The notes under the pieces were generated by a model. It had not been told where the DNA came from, ran no database searches, and was given only the letters and a program-made list of their open reading frames with translations. A stretch of 64,000 bases of DNA from Allantophomopsis cytisporea (Eukaryota; Ascomycota; Leotiomycetes; Phacidiales; Phacidiaceae): NCBI GenBank assembly GCA_024752435.1, contig CP103029.1, positions 1,612,001 to 1,676,000 of the forward strand, written 5' to 3'. Below are positions 22,784-34,090 of the stretch, piece after piece. The translations under genes and the position numbers were made by a program. Position 1 is the first letter of the stretch; the number at the start of each line of letters is the position of its first letter.

Positions 22784-24606
22784 TTACATGTCGATGGTCA
22801 TGGCCTCAAGTCTGGCCACTGTATCCTCCATGCTGGCACATATGCGCTGGACGCGAACCATTGCCATGATGCTTGTTGCTTCCGAAGGGGTGGCATCTAC
22901 GAGCTCGTAACGGGCAAGAGCCTTCTCAGATTCAACGCCAAAGATAGTGGTGAGGTCGAGTTCAACTGATGAAGAAGAAGATGGTGCTGGGGCATCGTTG
23001 AAGAGAGCGAAGGCTGGGTCGGCATCGAACTCCTCATCGACAACTGGGGTTGTGGTAGCTGGAACCTCCTCGACAGTTGGCATAGACTTGATGATTGGCA
23101 TCTCTACCTTGGCGTTCTCACTCTCGAAGTGGTCCGAGAAGCCGTAGGTCTTTCCAGAAAGGACAGCGGCATCAATGATTGGGAACTCTGGCATCTCTGG
23201 AACGGCAAAGACCTGTGGCTGATAGCTGTATCCTCCATCGCCGTTCAAGTCAAGCATGGAGAAGTCCATGGCCTGCTCTGGAATCATGGCTCTATTGATC
23301 TGTTGCTGTTGCATGTGCTGAGCGGCAGCGTATGGGTTGACATCCTTGCGAACCTGGCGCTCTACTGGTGCCGGTGCTGGTGCCGGTGCGGATTGCTGTG
23401 GTACGGAAGGTGGGTTTGCGCTGAGCTCGTTAAGAAATCCAGAGAATGATGGAGATGAGAGAAGCATGCGAGTAAGATCGGAGAGTCTGTTGTTCTCCTC
23501 AATAAGGGCACGATTTTGTGCGCGAAGATCACTGTTCTCATTGACCTTGCCAGCAATTTCACCCTCGAGTTGTCCAATGTATTCTATGTTACTGTTAGTA
23601 TAAATGATCGTGTCGTGCCGACTTGGCTGTGCTTACCCTTGCGTCTGGAGCGGAATGCACGAGCGGAAACCTTGTTTCGGAGCTGACGTCTCTCCTTGCT
23701 GGAGAGCTTCTTACCCTCCTCACTAGCAAGAAGTCTCTCATCCTCATCCATGTCCTCCTCTTCCTTGCGCATGCGGTGGACGTGAGACATGGTGTTGCCA
23801 TTGTTGTTCATGTCGTCATTATCAGAGGTAACGACACTGCTCTGTCGCATAGAGTTGAGAAGTTGAGAGATCTTTTCCTCAACAATTGGGTCTGTCGGCT
23901 GAGCATTAGATCTTCTTGGCTGTGGTCTCTGCTGCTGTGACATAGACTGTTGGCGCTGTTGCTGAATGATCTGTTGCTGCTGTCTCTGTTGTGCCTGAGC
24001 CTTGGCAAGAGCTGCTTGTTGTTGATGCATACCAGGCCAAAGGCGACCAACATTGCTGGTCTGAGTTGGGAGAACGTTTGCTGGTGGTGGCATGTTTGAC
24101 TCGATGGCATTTGGGTTGACAAATTGGGAAGACATGCCACGCTCCTGGTAGTAGAAGTCTCCGTCCATTTCGGTATCAGCTGGGCCGTTGTATGGGGTTG
24201 GTTGCGGAGCAGTGCCGAAGTCAACGAAGTCGTCATTCTGATTCATACTGGAGTAGTACTCGAAGCCTTGGTTGATGTGTGCATTGCCCTGGTTGACAGC
24301 CAAGGTATTAGCAACGGCGCCAGTTGGAATTCCGGTCTGCTGCTTATAGAGTTCGTATTGGTGACTTGGCCCGGAAAGGGTCTGTTGACTCGATGATGGG
24401 ACCATGGTGTTGTTCATTGTTGGTGTCGCTGAAACCTGACGGCTAAATTGAATCTTTGATGAGGTCGGCGAGACTGATGGAGATTGATAGGAGACGGTCT
24501 CGTACTCGGAGAAGTCGATGAGGGAGTCGAGAGGGTCGAAGCAGTTGGACTGCTGTTGAGGCGCACGAGCGGCCATAGAAGGGGTGGTTTGGGAAGAAGA
24601 CGACAT
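22784..24606 (-). CDS. bZIP transcription factor, filamentous-fungal type (ZIF1/MeaB-like group possible)
   Basis: Two exons, 24606-23637 and 23583-22784, flank a 53-nt intron (GTAAGC...CATAG) and give 589 aa. The intron falls exactly in the basic region: exon 1 ends RRQLRNKVSARAFRSRRK and exon 2 continues EYIGQLEGEIAGKVNENS. The result is a canonical N-x7-R-type basic region (about 303-323) followed by a leucine zipper (about 325-360). N-terminal sequence is Q/S/N-rich with polyglutamine-like runs (about 200-240). The C-terminal half has an acidic, aromatic segment (FSMLDLNGDGGYSYQPQ) and a terminal helix (VRVQRICASMEDTVARLE). Such factors act in the nucleus as dimers. A group member is linked to nitrogen-metabolite control and virulence in other fungi, but I cannot assign an ortholog. 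The start is the first ATG on this strand for over 700 nt, which strongly supports it. Confidence 0.88.
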
Positions 24607-25324
24607 CGGGTTTGAGGGTATTTCGAGTCGCAGTATGGGAGTATAGATATTGGGTCGTCGATGAAGTGTGAATGATGTATCAAGAATTGTTTCTTGATTG
24701 TTGTTGACGATTTTTTTTGGGTTCTGGAAGGAATAGGTGGAGGATGAAAGTGGATGGAGATGAATGAGGAAGTGGGTGCCTGGGGGGTGTTGTCTGGATT
24801 TGTTTGGGGTATGCGACTTCTGGATCTCTCTCTTCGAGGTAAGCGAGGCCACGCGTCCTACGGAATTCAACCAGGATTTGGCGTAGCGCTGATTCGGCTT
24901 TGGCAATGTCCGATAGGGTGATATTGCCTGTACTCGATGAAAAAAGGCTGAGCCCTTCGATAAACAGCTTTGTGCAGAGAGAGGTATGAGTGGTATGAGT
25001 GGTATAAGTGATATGAGTGGTGAATAAAGCCCGACTGAACGACGAGTGGGAATGCAATGGAACAGTAAGCTGCTCGAGGTACTGTTGAGTTTGATGAATC
25101 GAGTGGTGAATGTGAATAAAGGCAAATGCAAATGCGTATAAAGAATGGGTGGCTAAGTATGTAAAAGAAGGGAGTTCTTTAGGTAGGGAGTAGAGAATTT
25201 GTTCGTTGTTCGTTTCTTTCAGATTGCTTCAAGATTCAAGGGAGGGAGGGAGGGAGGGAGGGTACACAGGAAAGAAAGAGAAGAGAAGGGCGATGGAAGG
25301 AGCGGCAGCTTTTCACCTTATGTT
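24607..25324 (-). promoter_or_regulatory. Long ATG-free 5' leader of the bZIP gene
   Basis: Reading the minus strand from about 25324 down to the start codon at 24606, there is not one ATG in any frame across roughly 718 nt. About eleven would be expected at random. The coding frame is also open back to 25131 but offers only TTG/CTG codons. The region is TC/AC-rich and includes a (GGGA)n tract on the plus strand at 25240-25262. This is most simply a long scanned 5' leader under selection against upstream starts. Confidence 0.6.
25240..25262. repeat. (GGGA)n microsatellite
   Basis: About six tandem GGGA units on the plus strand (TCCC on the transcribed strand), located in the bZIP leader/promoter. 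Confidence 0.9.
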
Positions 25325-28300
25325 CATTGCCCTGTCTGGTGGCCTGTAGGGCAGCAAGTGAAAGTACCAGCATCCTCACCACGGACCTCCAAAGTACGAT
25401 CGAAATTGATTCAACTGGGAAGGATGAGACGGCTCTACAAAGGTACACCGTGACAGGCTCGAATGAATTGGAGATCAATACCATTATGGTGATATAGAAC
25501 TGGGAACAGGCCTCTCTCTTCATGCCATGGCCTACCCTGTGTCTGTGCTTCGTGCTGCTGGCCTGAATGAAGGTCATGATCCGGCAGTCGTGAAAATGGA
25601 GAACAAGGTTAATCGGGAACGTTGAAGAGAGGGAAATAGTTGAGATTTACACAGTACGGACATATCTGGATATGGTTTCATTATTAGTATTTATCTCTTC
25701 CTACGTATTTAGAAAGGATCATCATTGAAAGAGGGTATTTTATGCACTGACTGTATCTCGCACTGAGTATCGTATCGTACATACATACACATGTACATAT
25801 GAAGCGGGTAAGACTGCGAGTCGAGTGAGAGTCAGTCAGTCACAGCATGATAATTGCATCAATCCTTCACACAAAAATGAAGGTGAGTCGAGTGTCAGTG
25901 TCTCAACTCTCTACAACAGACAGCACCACCTTCACGTCGGACATCAGGGCTTTCAGTTGGTGTTGGGTTGGTCAGCGCTACATCCGTCAGGATCTGTTTT
26001 GATGATTGCCTTATGATGTATACAGTATCGTATGCGATGTGAATGTATAAAGCATTTTTCGAGCACTGCCTCCGTAGCGTGTTTAGGTTAATCCACGGTA
26101 TTGGGTGTGTCGCTGCGTGACGGAGAGGTTCGAAGGCGAAGCTGAGGCACGGATATAGATTTGATGGATGAGTGTCTGAATGTGGCGTAGAAAAATGACA
26201 GCCATGACAGCCACCGACGAAGTTAGTACCTATGGAGTGGAGTGCATGCCTGCGTACTTAGCTTATGTAGAGAGGATACCACGGAATAACCCAAGTTGCA
26301 ATCACTCAATCATTCAATCATTCAATCATTTATTGATTCATTGATTCATTCCGTGAGAGTAAGAGATTGATGTCAAAGGTGAGTCTTTGGGAATGATATG
26401 TATTACATGACATGAATACATACCTGAGCATGTACCTCACTCAAACAACTCAACACGTGCTGGATGATCCAGATTTGAACACTTGGGGTTCGATTGAGTG
26501 ATTAAGTGACAAGATTAGGTAAGGTACGTACCTGGACATTCAAAAGAGCGCAGACCGGATATCACCACTTTGCTGCCTCATCCGGTAGTACACTAATACC
26601 TTATATATATGGCATGAAACAGTCATCAGGCATAATCCCAGCACGGAGCATATCCGTCTCCGCCGACCTCCGATTCCAGCCTCCCGTTGCTTGAACCAAT
26701 AAGCAATACTTGAAGCCATTAGCCGTCCCGTAGTGAGCTCCACATGATTCCCGGCCGCAAAAATAACTTGCTGCGTTTCACCCGTCTAAAATCGTAGATC
26801 TACCGTAATGGCTTTTGGGCGCGCTGGCCTACTTTGAGACTGCGCTTTTCCTTGAAAGACAGCCAGCTTGACAGGCAAGGGAACAGGGTACGAATGGACC
26901 AAATAGCAATGGATGCGAGTGCGGAAAATCGTCCGCGGGGTGAGGGAGTAAGAGAGCGAGTGAGTGAGTGAGGGAGTGAGTAAGTGGAGTGAGAGGGGTC
27001 GAGCCAAAGAAAAGAATAAACCTAACGTCGTTTCGGTTCATTCCGACGATCTCAATTATTCCACGTCAAGAACAGCTTCGCCTCTAATAGCATAGCATAG
27101 CATAACGATTGACACAGCCAGTACAAGCACGTCTAAGCTTTTGGCTGCTCCTTCTTCGATCTCCGATGCCTCAGCAAAATCGTAGCTTTATGTTTTTTCC
27201 CCTAGTCTCGGAGGAAAGAAAAGGCAGAACGAAAATTAGGCAAAAGGAGAGAGAAGCCAAGAAAATGCAAAACTGGAAAAGGGAAAAAAGAAAAAGGGAA
27301 AAAGCCCGGCTTCCACATAACAGAATGTCCCGTATGGTGGTAGTATCAGCTCCACCAATGCAACACTTATTTATCTAACCGGACAATTTGCCAAAGCACC
27401 CAGCGTGCATGGAACAAGTGACATTCAATCGCGAACAGTAAATCGTATCACCACCGCAGAATACCCCAAGTGAGGCGATCAATCTGAAGCACGAGAGCCT
27501 CATCTGAATTAAATGTCTCAGAATTTCCCCTGAACGCCAGACTTCCCCCACATACCGCAGCCGGGCGAAATAAAAATGTGGTATAGGGCATGTATTTATT
27601 TCATGCATTAAGCACCCAGCAATCAATTTCTCTCGCCTTAACCTCCTCTGCCACCGCGCGAGGAGCAGTAGCGTGATAGGAATGACTAGAAAAAAGGGAA
27701 GAGAATGTCCCTCCACAGGGCTGATTAGACAAAGTCGGACGAGAAAGAGATGGAATGGACATGGGTTATTCCTATGGATAGAATCCTAGTTACCATAGAT
27801 GAGATTCATAGCATCACCCACTCCTCCTTACCCGCCACGGGAAGAAAAAAACGCCATTTGAATCATGATACATCCTACTGCCACTCAAAGAACCCTACTT
27901 TCGCACACTCATTGACCAGCACTACTCTTCTCCGCAGCTGAAGGAGAACAACACAATTCCAGATCGTGACACTACCAGTCAACTCGTGCTCATCACATCC
28001 CTCCTCCATACATACTCACCACTCACCAAAAGGCCCATATCCCCATAGCATAATCAGATAAGATCTCGAGCACGGCCTGGCCCATAGCATGAGCAAAACA
28101 AAAGGGTTTCGAAACACCCCATCCCCGCGATGTGATACTTGTGGCTTGCACATGCTGTCACAACACGCCAGAGTCGTACGCGTCTGGCAAGCCGCAGAGA
28201 TCTCCTTCCAAGGCAGATTCGACGGCTCCGCTAAATAAGGTAGTGATTAAAATAGACAAGGCAGATTTGGTTTTGCTGCAGAAAAGGGAAGCAGAGAAGA

Positions 28301-29687
28301 TAAAGTAAGCGGTAGGGCACGAGTACTCCATAGAGCTCGAGTACCGCATCAAAGCCCAGTCCATACTCGAATTCTCCAACTTCGCTGTCTCTGGCTCCTG
28401 TCGATGTTTCTCTCTCTGTTTCTAAACATATGCCTCAGTCCACACCCATCCTACCTCCCTTCGCGCTTGCAGCGTTCCCGCCGCCGAAAACGCAAGACAT
28501 CACTCAGACATTTCAAGCGCTAACTGCAAGTCCCATCCCAACATCTAACCATCCATCCAATTCTACCTCACCGCCCAATTCTTACCTGATCTCCATCATG
28601 AAATTGAATCTGCATTCGCTGGCCTAGAATTGCATCTAGAGCCTTAGAGACCTGCGTGATCTTCATGCGCAATCATAGGCATGGTATGAACTGACTACAC
28701 GCTCAGCTCAGCTCAGCTGAGCCGAATAGACCACGTGGGCACCTTCGATCCTCCTGCTACGTGGTTGTGAAGTTGATGTGCTTATCTCGTTGTAAATTAT
28801 AATGTTCGTTGTGCAAGGAGTCGTGTTGGACTTTGCTGCTGGGTGAAGTCGACTTGGCGATGGAGGCTGGCTTTTATGCCGGTTCGGATAGATCTGGCGG
28901 AGAAGAATTGAATGGTTGTCGATGCAATTGGGGTCGTTGTTGGAAAGCAATCACGTGGTTCTGTTGGGAACTTAGGTGGTGAGGACTTGGCGTTGTGGGA
29001 AATTGGAGGGTGGGGTTGAGGGAGGTGGAGATTGGGGGTATTTGGGAGAAAGGGGGATATCTTGATACTAGGATATGATTGTGAGTTCAATGGTATACTG
29101 CTGTAGTGGTACTGCGCGTCGTTGTGAGAGTAGAGGTATCAACAGTAGTCGTCGGATTTCCGCGAACATTGACCGTAAAGTGGTAGGATACGCCAAGCTA
29201 TCTGCAGCTGTGCAGCACCATAGTTGTTGGTGATTGCTGGGTTGATATCTTTGGGGAGAAGACATGCGTTTGTAAAGAGAGGTGAATGGTGAGTGGGCTT
29301 GACACAGAGACTTTACAAGATATCAAGATAGGTTTTGTTTGTTTGCCGTAAGAACAATAGGGATCCAAGATTGCAATTCTGCTAAAAACATGTTTGTGAG
29401 CATGCTTACCTAGAGTAGTGGAGTCAGTATTGTTGGTGTATGTAGGCAGTAAAGAGCTGGTACAGTTACTTTCTTTGATTTTCTAGCCTTGGGCAGAGTC
29501 CCGTCTTTGAGATCTTTGAGTTGAAAGCTTGGGGGCCGAGGTCACTTCGTTATTACATATAAGATTCTGAAACAAATTACAACAGTCTTGAAGGGTTAGA
29601 TCATAGCACTTATCGACAGCATCTTCTCTCATGTTAGAATATCTGTTCCCGGGGTTGTATTGTTGAACTCGAAAATGGGTACAGCCC
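25325..29687. other. Gene-free intergenic region (4.4 kb)
   Basis: Lies upstream of the bZIP leader and downstream (3') of the minus-strand gene ending at 29688. It includes degenerate CAATCATT/TGATTCATT tracts (26301-26352), GAGT repeats (26955-26992), an A/G-rich stretch (27215-27300) and an AGCTCAGC near-palindrome (28703-28724). Only short ORFs without recognisable domains occur, so no gene is supported. Confidence 0.4.
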
Positions 29688-31034
29688 TCATGGTGTCGGA
29701 GGACGATATATTAGATACACTTGCCACGCAGCGATAAGTGTCTGCAGAAATCCAAAAACAACCGTCAACAGCAACGCACTTGCAGCGAGCCAGAAAGTCC
29801 AGTGCTGCACTCCCCGACGCTTGTCATACCACCACTGTGCCAAAGTAGTTGGCTCAGTCTCGTCGAATGCTGCTAGGATTATTGATAGCCGTTCTCCCCA
29901 ATATTGATAGGATCTTGGGAGCCTGTTCTCCGGCTTCGGGACCAGAGCGGCCAGCTTAATGTCGATATTGGCTTACTCAAAGTCAGCAAGTAATCTTGAG
30001 TTGGAGACTAATCATTTGAGGTACCATCCAGTTTGAAGATGTACGTAGCTTTCTTCTCAAACCACTTCTGACAAACTTTGTCTCCCATCGGAACTAGGAG
30101 TGCCAGCGTCTGCTTGGTCTCCATTGCTAGTTGCTTGATGAACACGGAACAATTGCCTTTTTCTTGAGCTTTAAGTACAGATGCATGATGGAATACATGT
30201 ATACATTTTTCGTCTTCATTGAGCAAGAGATGGTCGCAAAGGTTATCCGTTGGGAGGATCTTAAATCCACCAATACGTTCTAAGTAGTAAGCGTTGAAGG
30301 TTTTGGGCCATTTTGGCTTATCAGAGTAAGGATGATTTCGAAATTGAGACTCCAGTAAATCATCCAAACTCTGGTCCCAAGCCCACTGAATGCTAGTTCG
30401 TGGACTAATCGTGTGTTCTGAATCAGGCAAGACTTTGATTAAAAGCCAGAGTTGTACGGCAATCTCGAGAGCTTGACATCCGATTCGAGTCTCCATATCA
30501 TTATTAAAGTGGTTGAGGAGCTCTTTCTTGGTGTTGTTGGTATGAAGCTTGAGAAATTCTACCAGTTGAAAAAGATCGTCAAAGGTTCTCAGAGGAAATC
30601 TGGGATTGCGAAAAATTTCACTCGCTTTCTGGCACTCCGATTTGAAGAACCTATGGATAGCTCGCCCATTAGAATAGTAAACTGGAGTCTTCAATAGATC
30701 TTAGACAATAAATTTCTCGAGGCAGCTGAGGGAATCAGAACTCATACCTGAAAAAGCTGTTGAATGCTGATATGTCGTCATGAAAATCATCCCACAAGGA
30801 AATGCCCCAGAAGACCTCGACAATCTTTGCCTTGAGATCCTCAAGAAAGTCACAGTCCCTTTCAGATAGACTGATGAGGGCATCTGTAGATCTGAGATAG
30901 TCCATCATTAGAATCATCTTGCTATTGCTTGCGAGGTAGAGATTTCCGGCGACGAGCGAATCAGTATTTAACGAGGCGTTCGTAAAAAGTAAGGTATGTG
31001 GATTCTTGTACGCTGAATAGTACTCACTTACAAG
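29688..31034 (-). CDS. Unknown fungal protein with C-terminal membrane anchor (5' end unresolved, possibly degenerate)
   Basis: Three coding blocks are visible: 31034-30748, about 30688-30025 and 29971-29688. The last intron (30024-29972, 53 nt, GTACCT...GTAAG, CTGAC branch) fits perfectly in phase 1. It adds a tail, LPRSYQYWGERLSIILAAFD and WWYDKRRGVQHW, then one hydrophobic helix (WTFWLAASALLLTVVFGFLQ) near the C-terminus. Block 1 reads NPHTLLFTNASLNTDSLVAG and LSERDCDFLEDLKAKIVEVF. Block 2 contains GRAIHRFFKSECQKASEIFR. The first intron (donor GTATGA at 30747, acceptor GAAG at 30689) leaves phases 2 and 0, one base out of frame. No ATG opens block 1. This may reflect a mutated acceptor, a missing upstream exon, or a pseudogene. 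The layout resembles a common lineage-expanded fungal hypothetical family with a WW-tail and terminal helix; function is unknown. It is divergent to the protease-ankyrin gene. Confidence 0.5.
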
Positions 31035-31234
31035 TCAAATTATATTGTGGTTGATATTACTTCAGTCATTGGTTATGGTGCCGAAGTCAAGGATAAAGCG
31101 GAAAACTGGCCAGGACGTCAGGCTCAGTGGACACCACCTTTGTAAAATAAGGCTGTTTGTTTCCGAAAACCAAGTAAAATGTATTATATTCAACTTATCT
31201 AGAGGTTGTGTTTAATCCATCGGCTTCTTGTGCG

Positions 31235-33493
31235 ATGTCCTCCATCTCACAGACGCGGAGCTTGTTCACCCAGACCCCCATAACAAGTTTGTGGATGAGG
31301 AGCACGAAACCAGAATACATGGGTTCTTTCGGTGAGCAACTGGATGACTTTCAGGCTCAAAATCAGCATCGAAGTCGGTGGGTGATAGCTGGGCGTGCCC
31401 AGCAGGTTTGGTGTGGAGAGGATGGCCTAAAATCTCGCATTCAACAAACAATTCAACGTCAGAGAGGATACGTGTATGAAAAGTCGCCCGACCGACCAGA
31501 CATTCACCTCCATTGCTATATGATCGGCCTTCGAATAAGCCACGCGCATCCGACAGTTGTAGTTATAAGCCCAAGTGCAGATGTACTTACACGCATAATA
31601 AAAATAATCAAACCAGATGTAAAGAGGGCAAGTCTATAACGCATCTATTAACGGATCAACATACTAACCATCCTAGGAGTCTTTTAAGATAGCAACTATT
31701 GAGGCACAATCAATTTCTCTCGGCGGACACGCACAAAGCTGTCATATCCAGAATATTCAACCGACGGATGCTAATGCCAAGCAGTCTTCTGGGGTTTGTG
31801 GTGCAGATTTGATCATTGAAGAATCTAATCGCCATGGGACACTTGGCGGTATCATAAAGTTTCGTGAAGCATTCTATGGTCTTACTGCGGCTCATCTTTT
31901 CGAACACGATTGCGAAGATTCAGAGTCGCATGCTACCTCAACGATTCAATTCTACGACAGTGAGAGTGAAGGTGATGATAAGCAAGATGGTGATATTGGC
32001 TACCAGATCCATCATCTACAAACTTCACTACTCGACATTGCTGATAACTCGTACGCTGGTGGAGCTTTTCAAGGAAGTGGGAGCAACTTAACAAGCACTT
32101 CGATGAAAGCCGAAGTTAAGGCTACAGCAAACGATCAAGCAGAGTCGGATATCAATTATGATTGGGCTCTCTTAGAGGCGGCAGGCTTCAAAGATCATGT
32201 TTTCAATCAAATAGGAGGCCATTTCGTCACACAATTAGCAAAGGAACCCCCTAGAGGAAAAATCTTGATTCAAACAAGGCGAGGTGTACTTCAGGGCCTC
32301 GGTGGTGGTGTCACTGCACACATAGGATCAACAAGACTTCTGTCGTCTGCTCAATGGTCTTTACAACTAACGAGCGGGCACTTTGGTAAGAAAAGACGTC
32401 TATACTCCTCAATTGGAACCCAACTAACGTTACGAAAGAACTTGGGGACTCTGGCTCCTGGGTCATAGATGCGACTACCGGCCGCTTGTATGGGATGTTA
32501 GCTGCAGGATGTGCACCTTTGGGAACAGGTTACATTATACCGATGATGCAGATATTTGCCGATATACTCAAATCTCTAAAGATATACGATTACCCTAACT
32601 GGGCAACCCAATTGACAGAGCCTGCTTTACCGACGTTTCCGGAATTGCTACACAAGGCGGTGTCTCAGGGCAAGTTCGAGCTTGTTCAACAGCTGCTCGA
32701 TAAAGGCGTGGGTATAGATACTAAGCATAGGATACATGGCACTGCACTTCAGACAGCGGCAGCTAAAGGCTATGGAACAGTTGTCAAGCTACTACTTGAT
32801 AGAGGCGCGGACTTCAATGTTGAATGTGGTATAAATGGCACAGCCCTTCATGCCGCGGCATCTAAAGGCCACGAGGCTGTTATAAAGCTACTGCTCGACA
32901 AAGGTGCGAATGTCAACGCTGATGGTAACAGTTGTAGCACTGCACTTCATGCCGCGGCGTCCAAAGGCCATAAGGCAGTTGTGATGCTACTGCTCAATAG
33001 AGGCGCGAATATCAACGCTGAGGATATCATGGATGGCACTGCACTTCATGCCGCGGCCTCTGAAGGCCATGAAGAAGTTGTAGAGCTACTGCTTGATCAA
33101 GGCGCGGACATCAACGCTAGGGATAGTAACAATGGCACTGCACTTCATCGGGCAGCATCTGAAGGCTATAAGGCAATTGTTCTGTCATTACTTCATTATG
33201 GCGCGGATATCGAAGCCAAGGATAGCAGCTATAGCACCGCACTCCATGCGGCAGCAGCTGGAGGCCACGAGCATGTTGTAGAGCTGTTGCTTGATGTAGG
33301 CGCGGATACCAACGCTAAGGATACCAATCATGGCACTGCATTTCAAACGGCGGTGTTTGAAGGCCATGATGAAGTCGTACTGTTACTACTTCCTTATGTC
33401 AACGCAGAGGGGGAAAGTCACACTTCTCATCATGGTGAGGTACTTGACTCCAAGGATGTAAGTAAAGTTGACTACCAATCGTTAACCAAATAG
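31235..33493 (+). CDS. Trypsin-like serine protease domain fused to eight ankyrin repeats
   Basis: Three exons, 31235-31618, 31677-32385 and 32439-33493, keep frame (715 aa). Introns are GTAAAG...CCTAG (58 nt, CTAAC branch) and GTAAGA...GAAAG (53 nt, CTAAC branch). A conserved N-terminal module contains RPDIHLHCYMIG and HPTVVVISPS. It is followed by a chymotrypsin-fold domain with the three catalytic motifs: GLTAAH (His201), NYDWALLE (Asp290) and LGDSGSW (Ser369; the motif is created by the second splice). Then come eight 33-residue ankyrin repeats (about 430-690) with the GTALHAAASEGHEEVVELLL consensus. The first ATG is a guess. An alternative frame upstream (HPDPHNKFVDEEHETRIHG) could be a mis-placed exon, so the N-terminus is uncertain. 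No signal peptide is seen, so a cytosolic enzyme is expected. Ankyrin repeats likely bind a ligand. Substrate and role are unknown; an immune-like sensor/effector is inference. Confidence 0.75.
32640..33400 (+). repeat. Coding tandem repeat, 99-nt ankyrin units
   Basis: About eight units of 99 nt encode the ankyrin repeats of the protease fusion. Units 3-5 (about 32838-33130) are very similar at DNA level and share CTTCATGCCGCGGC and GGCGCGGA/GGCGCGAA words. This points to recent duplication or concerted evolution rather than ancient repeats. Confidence 0.8.
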
Positions 33494-33754
33494 CTAAATG
33501 ATATATAGAAGTCAAAATACAGAAGAGACAGCCGTATTCGGACCCCTGAGGATTATTATGCTTAGCTTGTTCCAATGATTGTAGTTTTTGCAAGGGAAGA
33601 TCTAACCACGAGTGGTCTATTTGTCGAAGTTTCAGAAAGTTAAAGATATTCACAAAGAAAGCGGGATAGAGATGCGGGTTGACAAAGATGAATTAAGTGA
33701 TGAAGCGCGCTTCACCTTTGGAAGTAACAGCCATTTTAGACTACTAGTTTCACC

Positions 33755-34090
33755 ATGAGTGAGAACGAGTAAGTAACCCCTTTTTTGTTTCACCCAAGAC
33801 TATAGGAAACCTTTCCACGCCTAGTATCTTGAGCTGACAAGGCTCAAGTGACATTCACATCCATACTCCCAGGTGTGAACAGCTTTATGGCTGATGCGCC
33901 TCAGTTTAACCCCTACAATGCAGTAGACCAATTGATTATTGATGGTGAAATTTCTCAAGGGGATCAATCTGTCTTTTGTGTTCCAATTTATCATGATGAG
34001 ACGTTCTTTACAGCGAACTACTCGATCGTTGTAGACTCTAAGATAAGGCCTAACGAACATAATGAAGACATGTGGTTGAGTTATAGTTAA
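33755..34090 (+). CDS. Possible small two-exon protein (86 aa)
   Basis: A hypothetical model. A 4-nt first exon (ATGA, 33755-33758) is followed by a GTGAGA donor, a 75-nt intron ending in CTTGAG, and exon 2 at 33834-34090. It reads MTDKAQVTFTSILPGVNSFM and ends with DMWLSYS. Exon 2 has protein-like composition and no ATG of its own at its 5' end, which is why the tiny exon is proposed. The family is unknown and no domain is seen. It lies just downstream of the protease-ankyrin gene. Confidence 0.28.

Noticed and set aside
24607..25131. N-terminal extension of the bZIP protein (frame open for 175 more codons)
   Set aside because: No ATG in the extension, and the sequence is low-complexity leader. 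The first ATG is at 24606.
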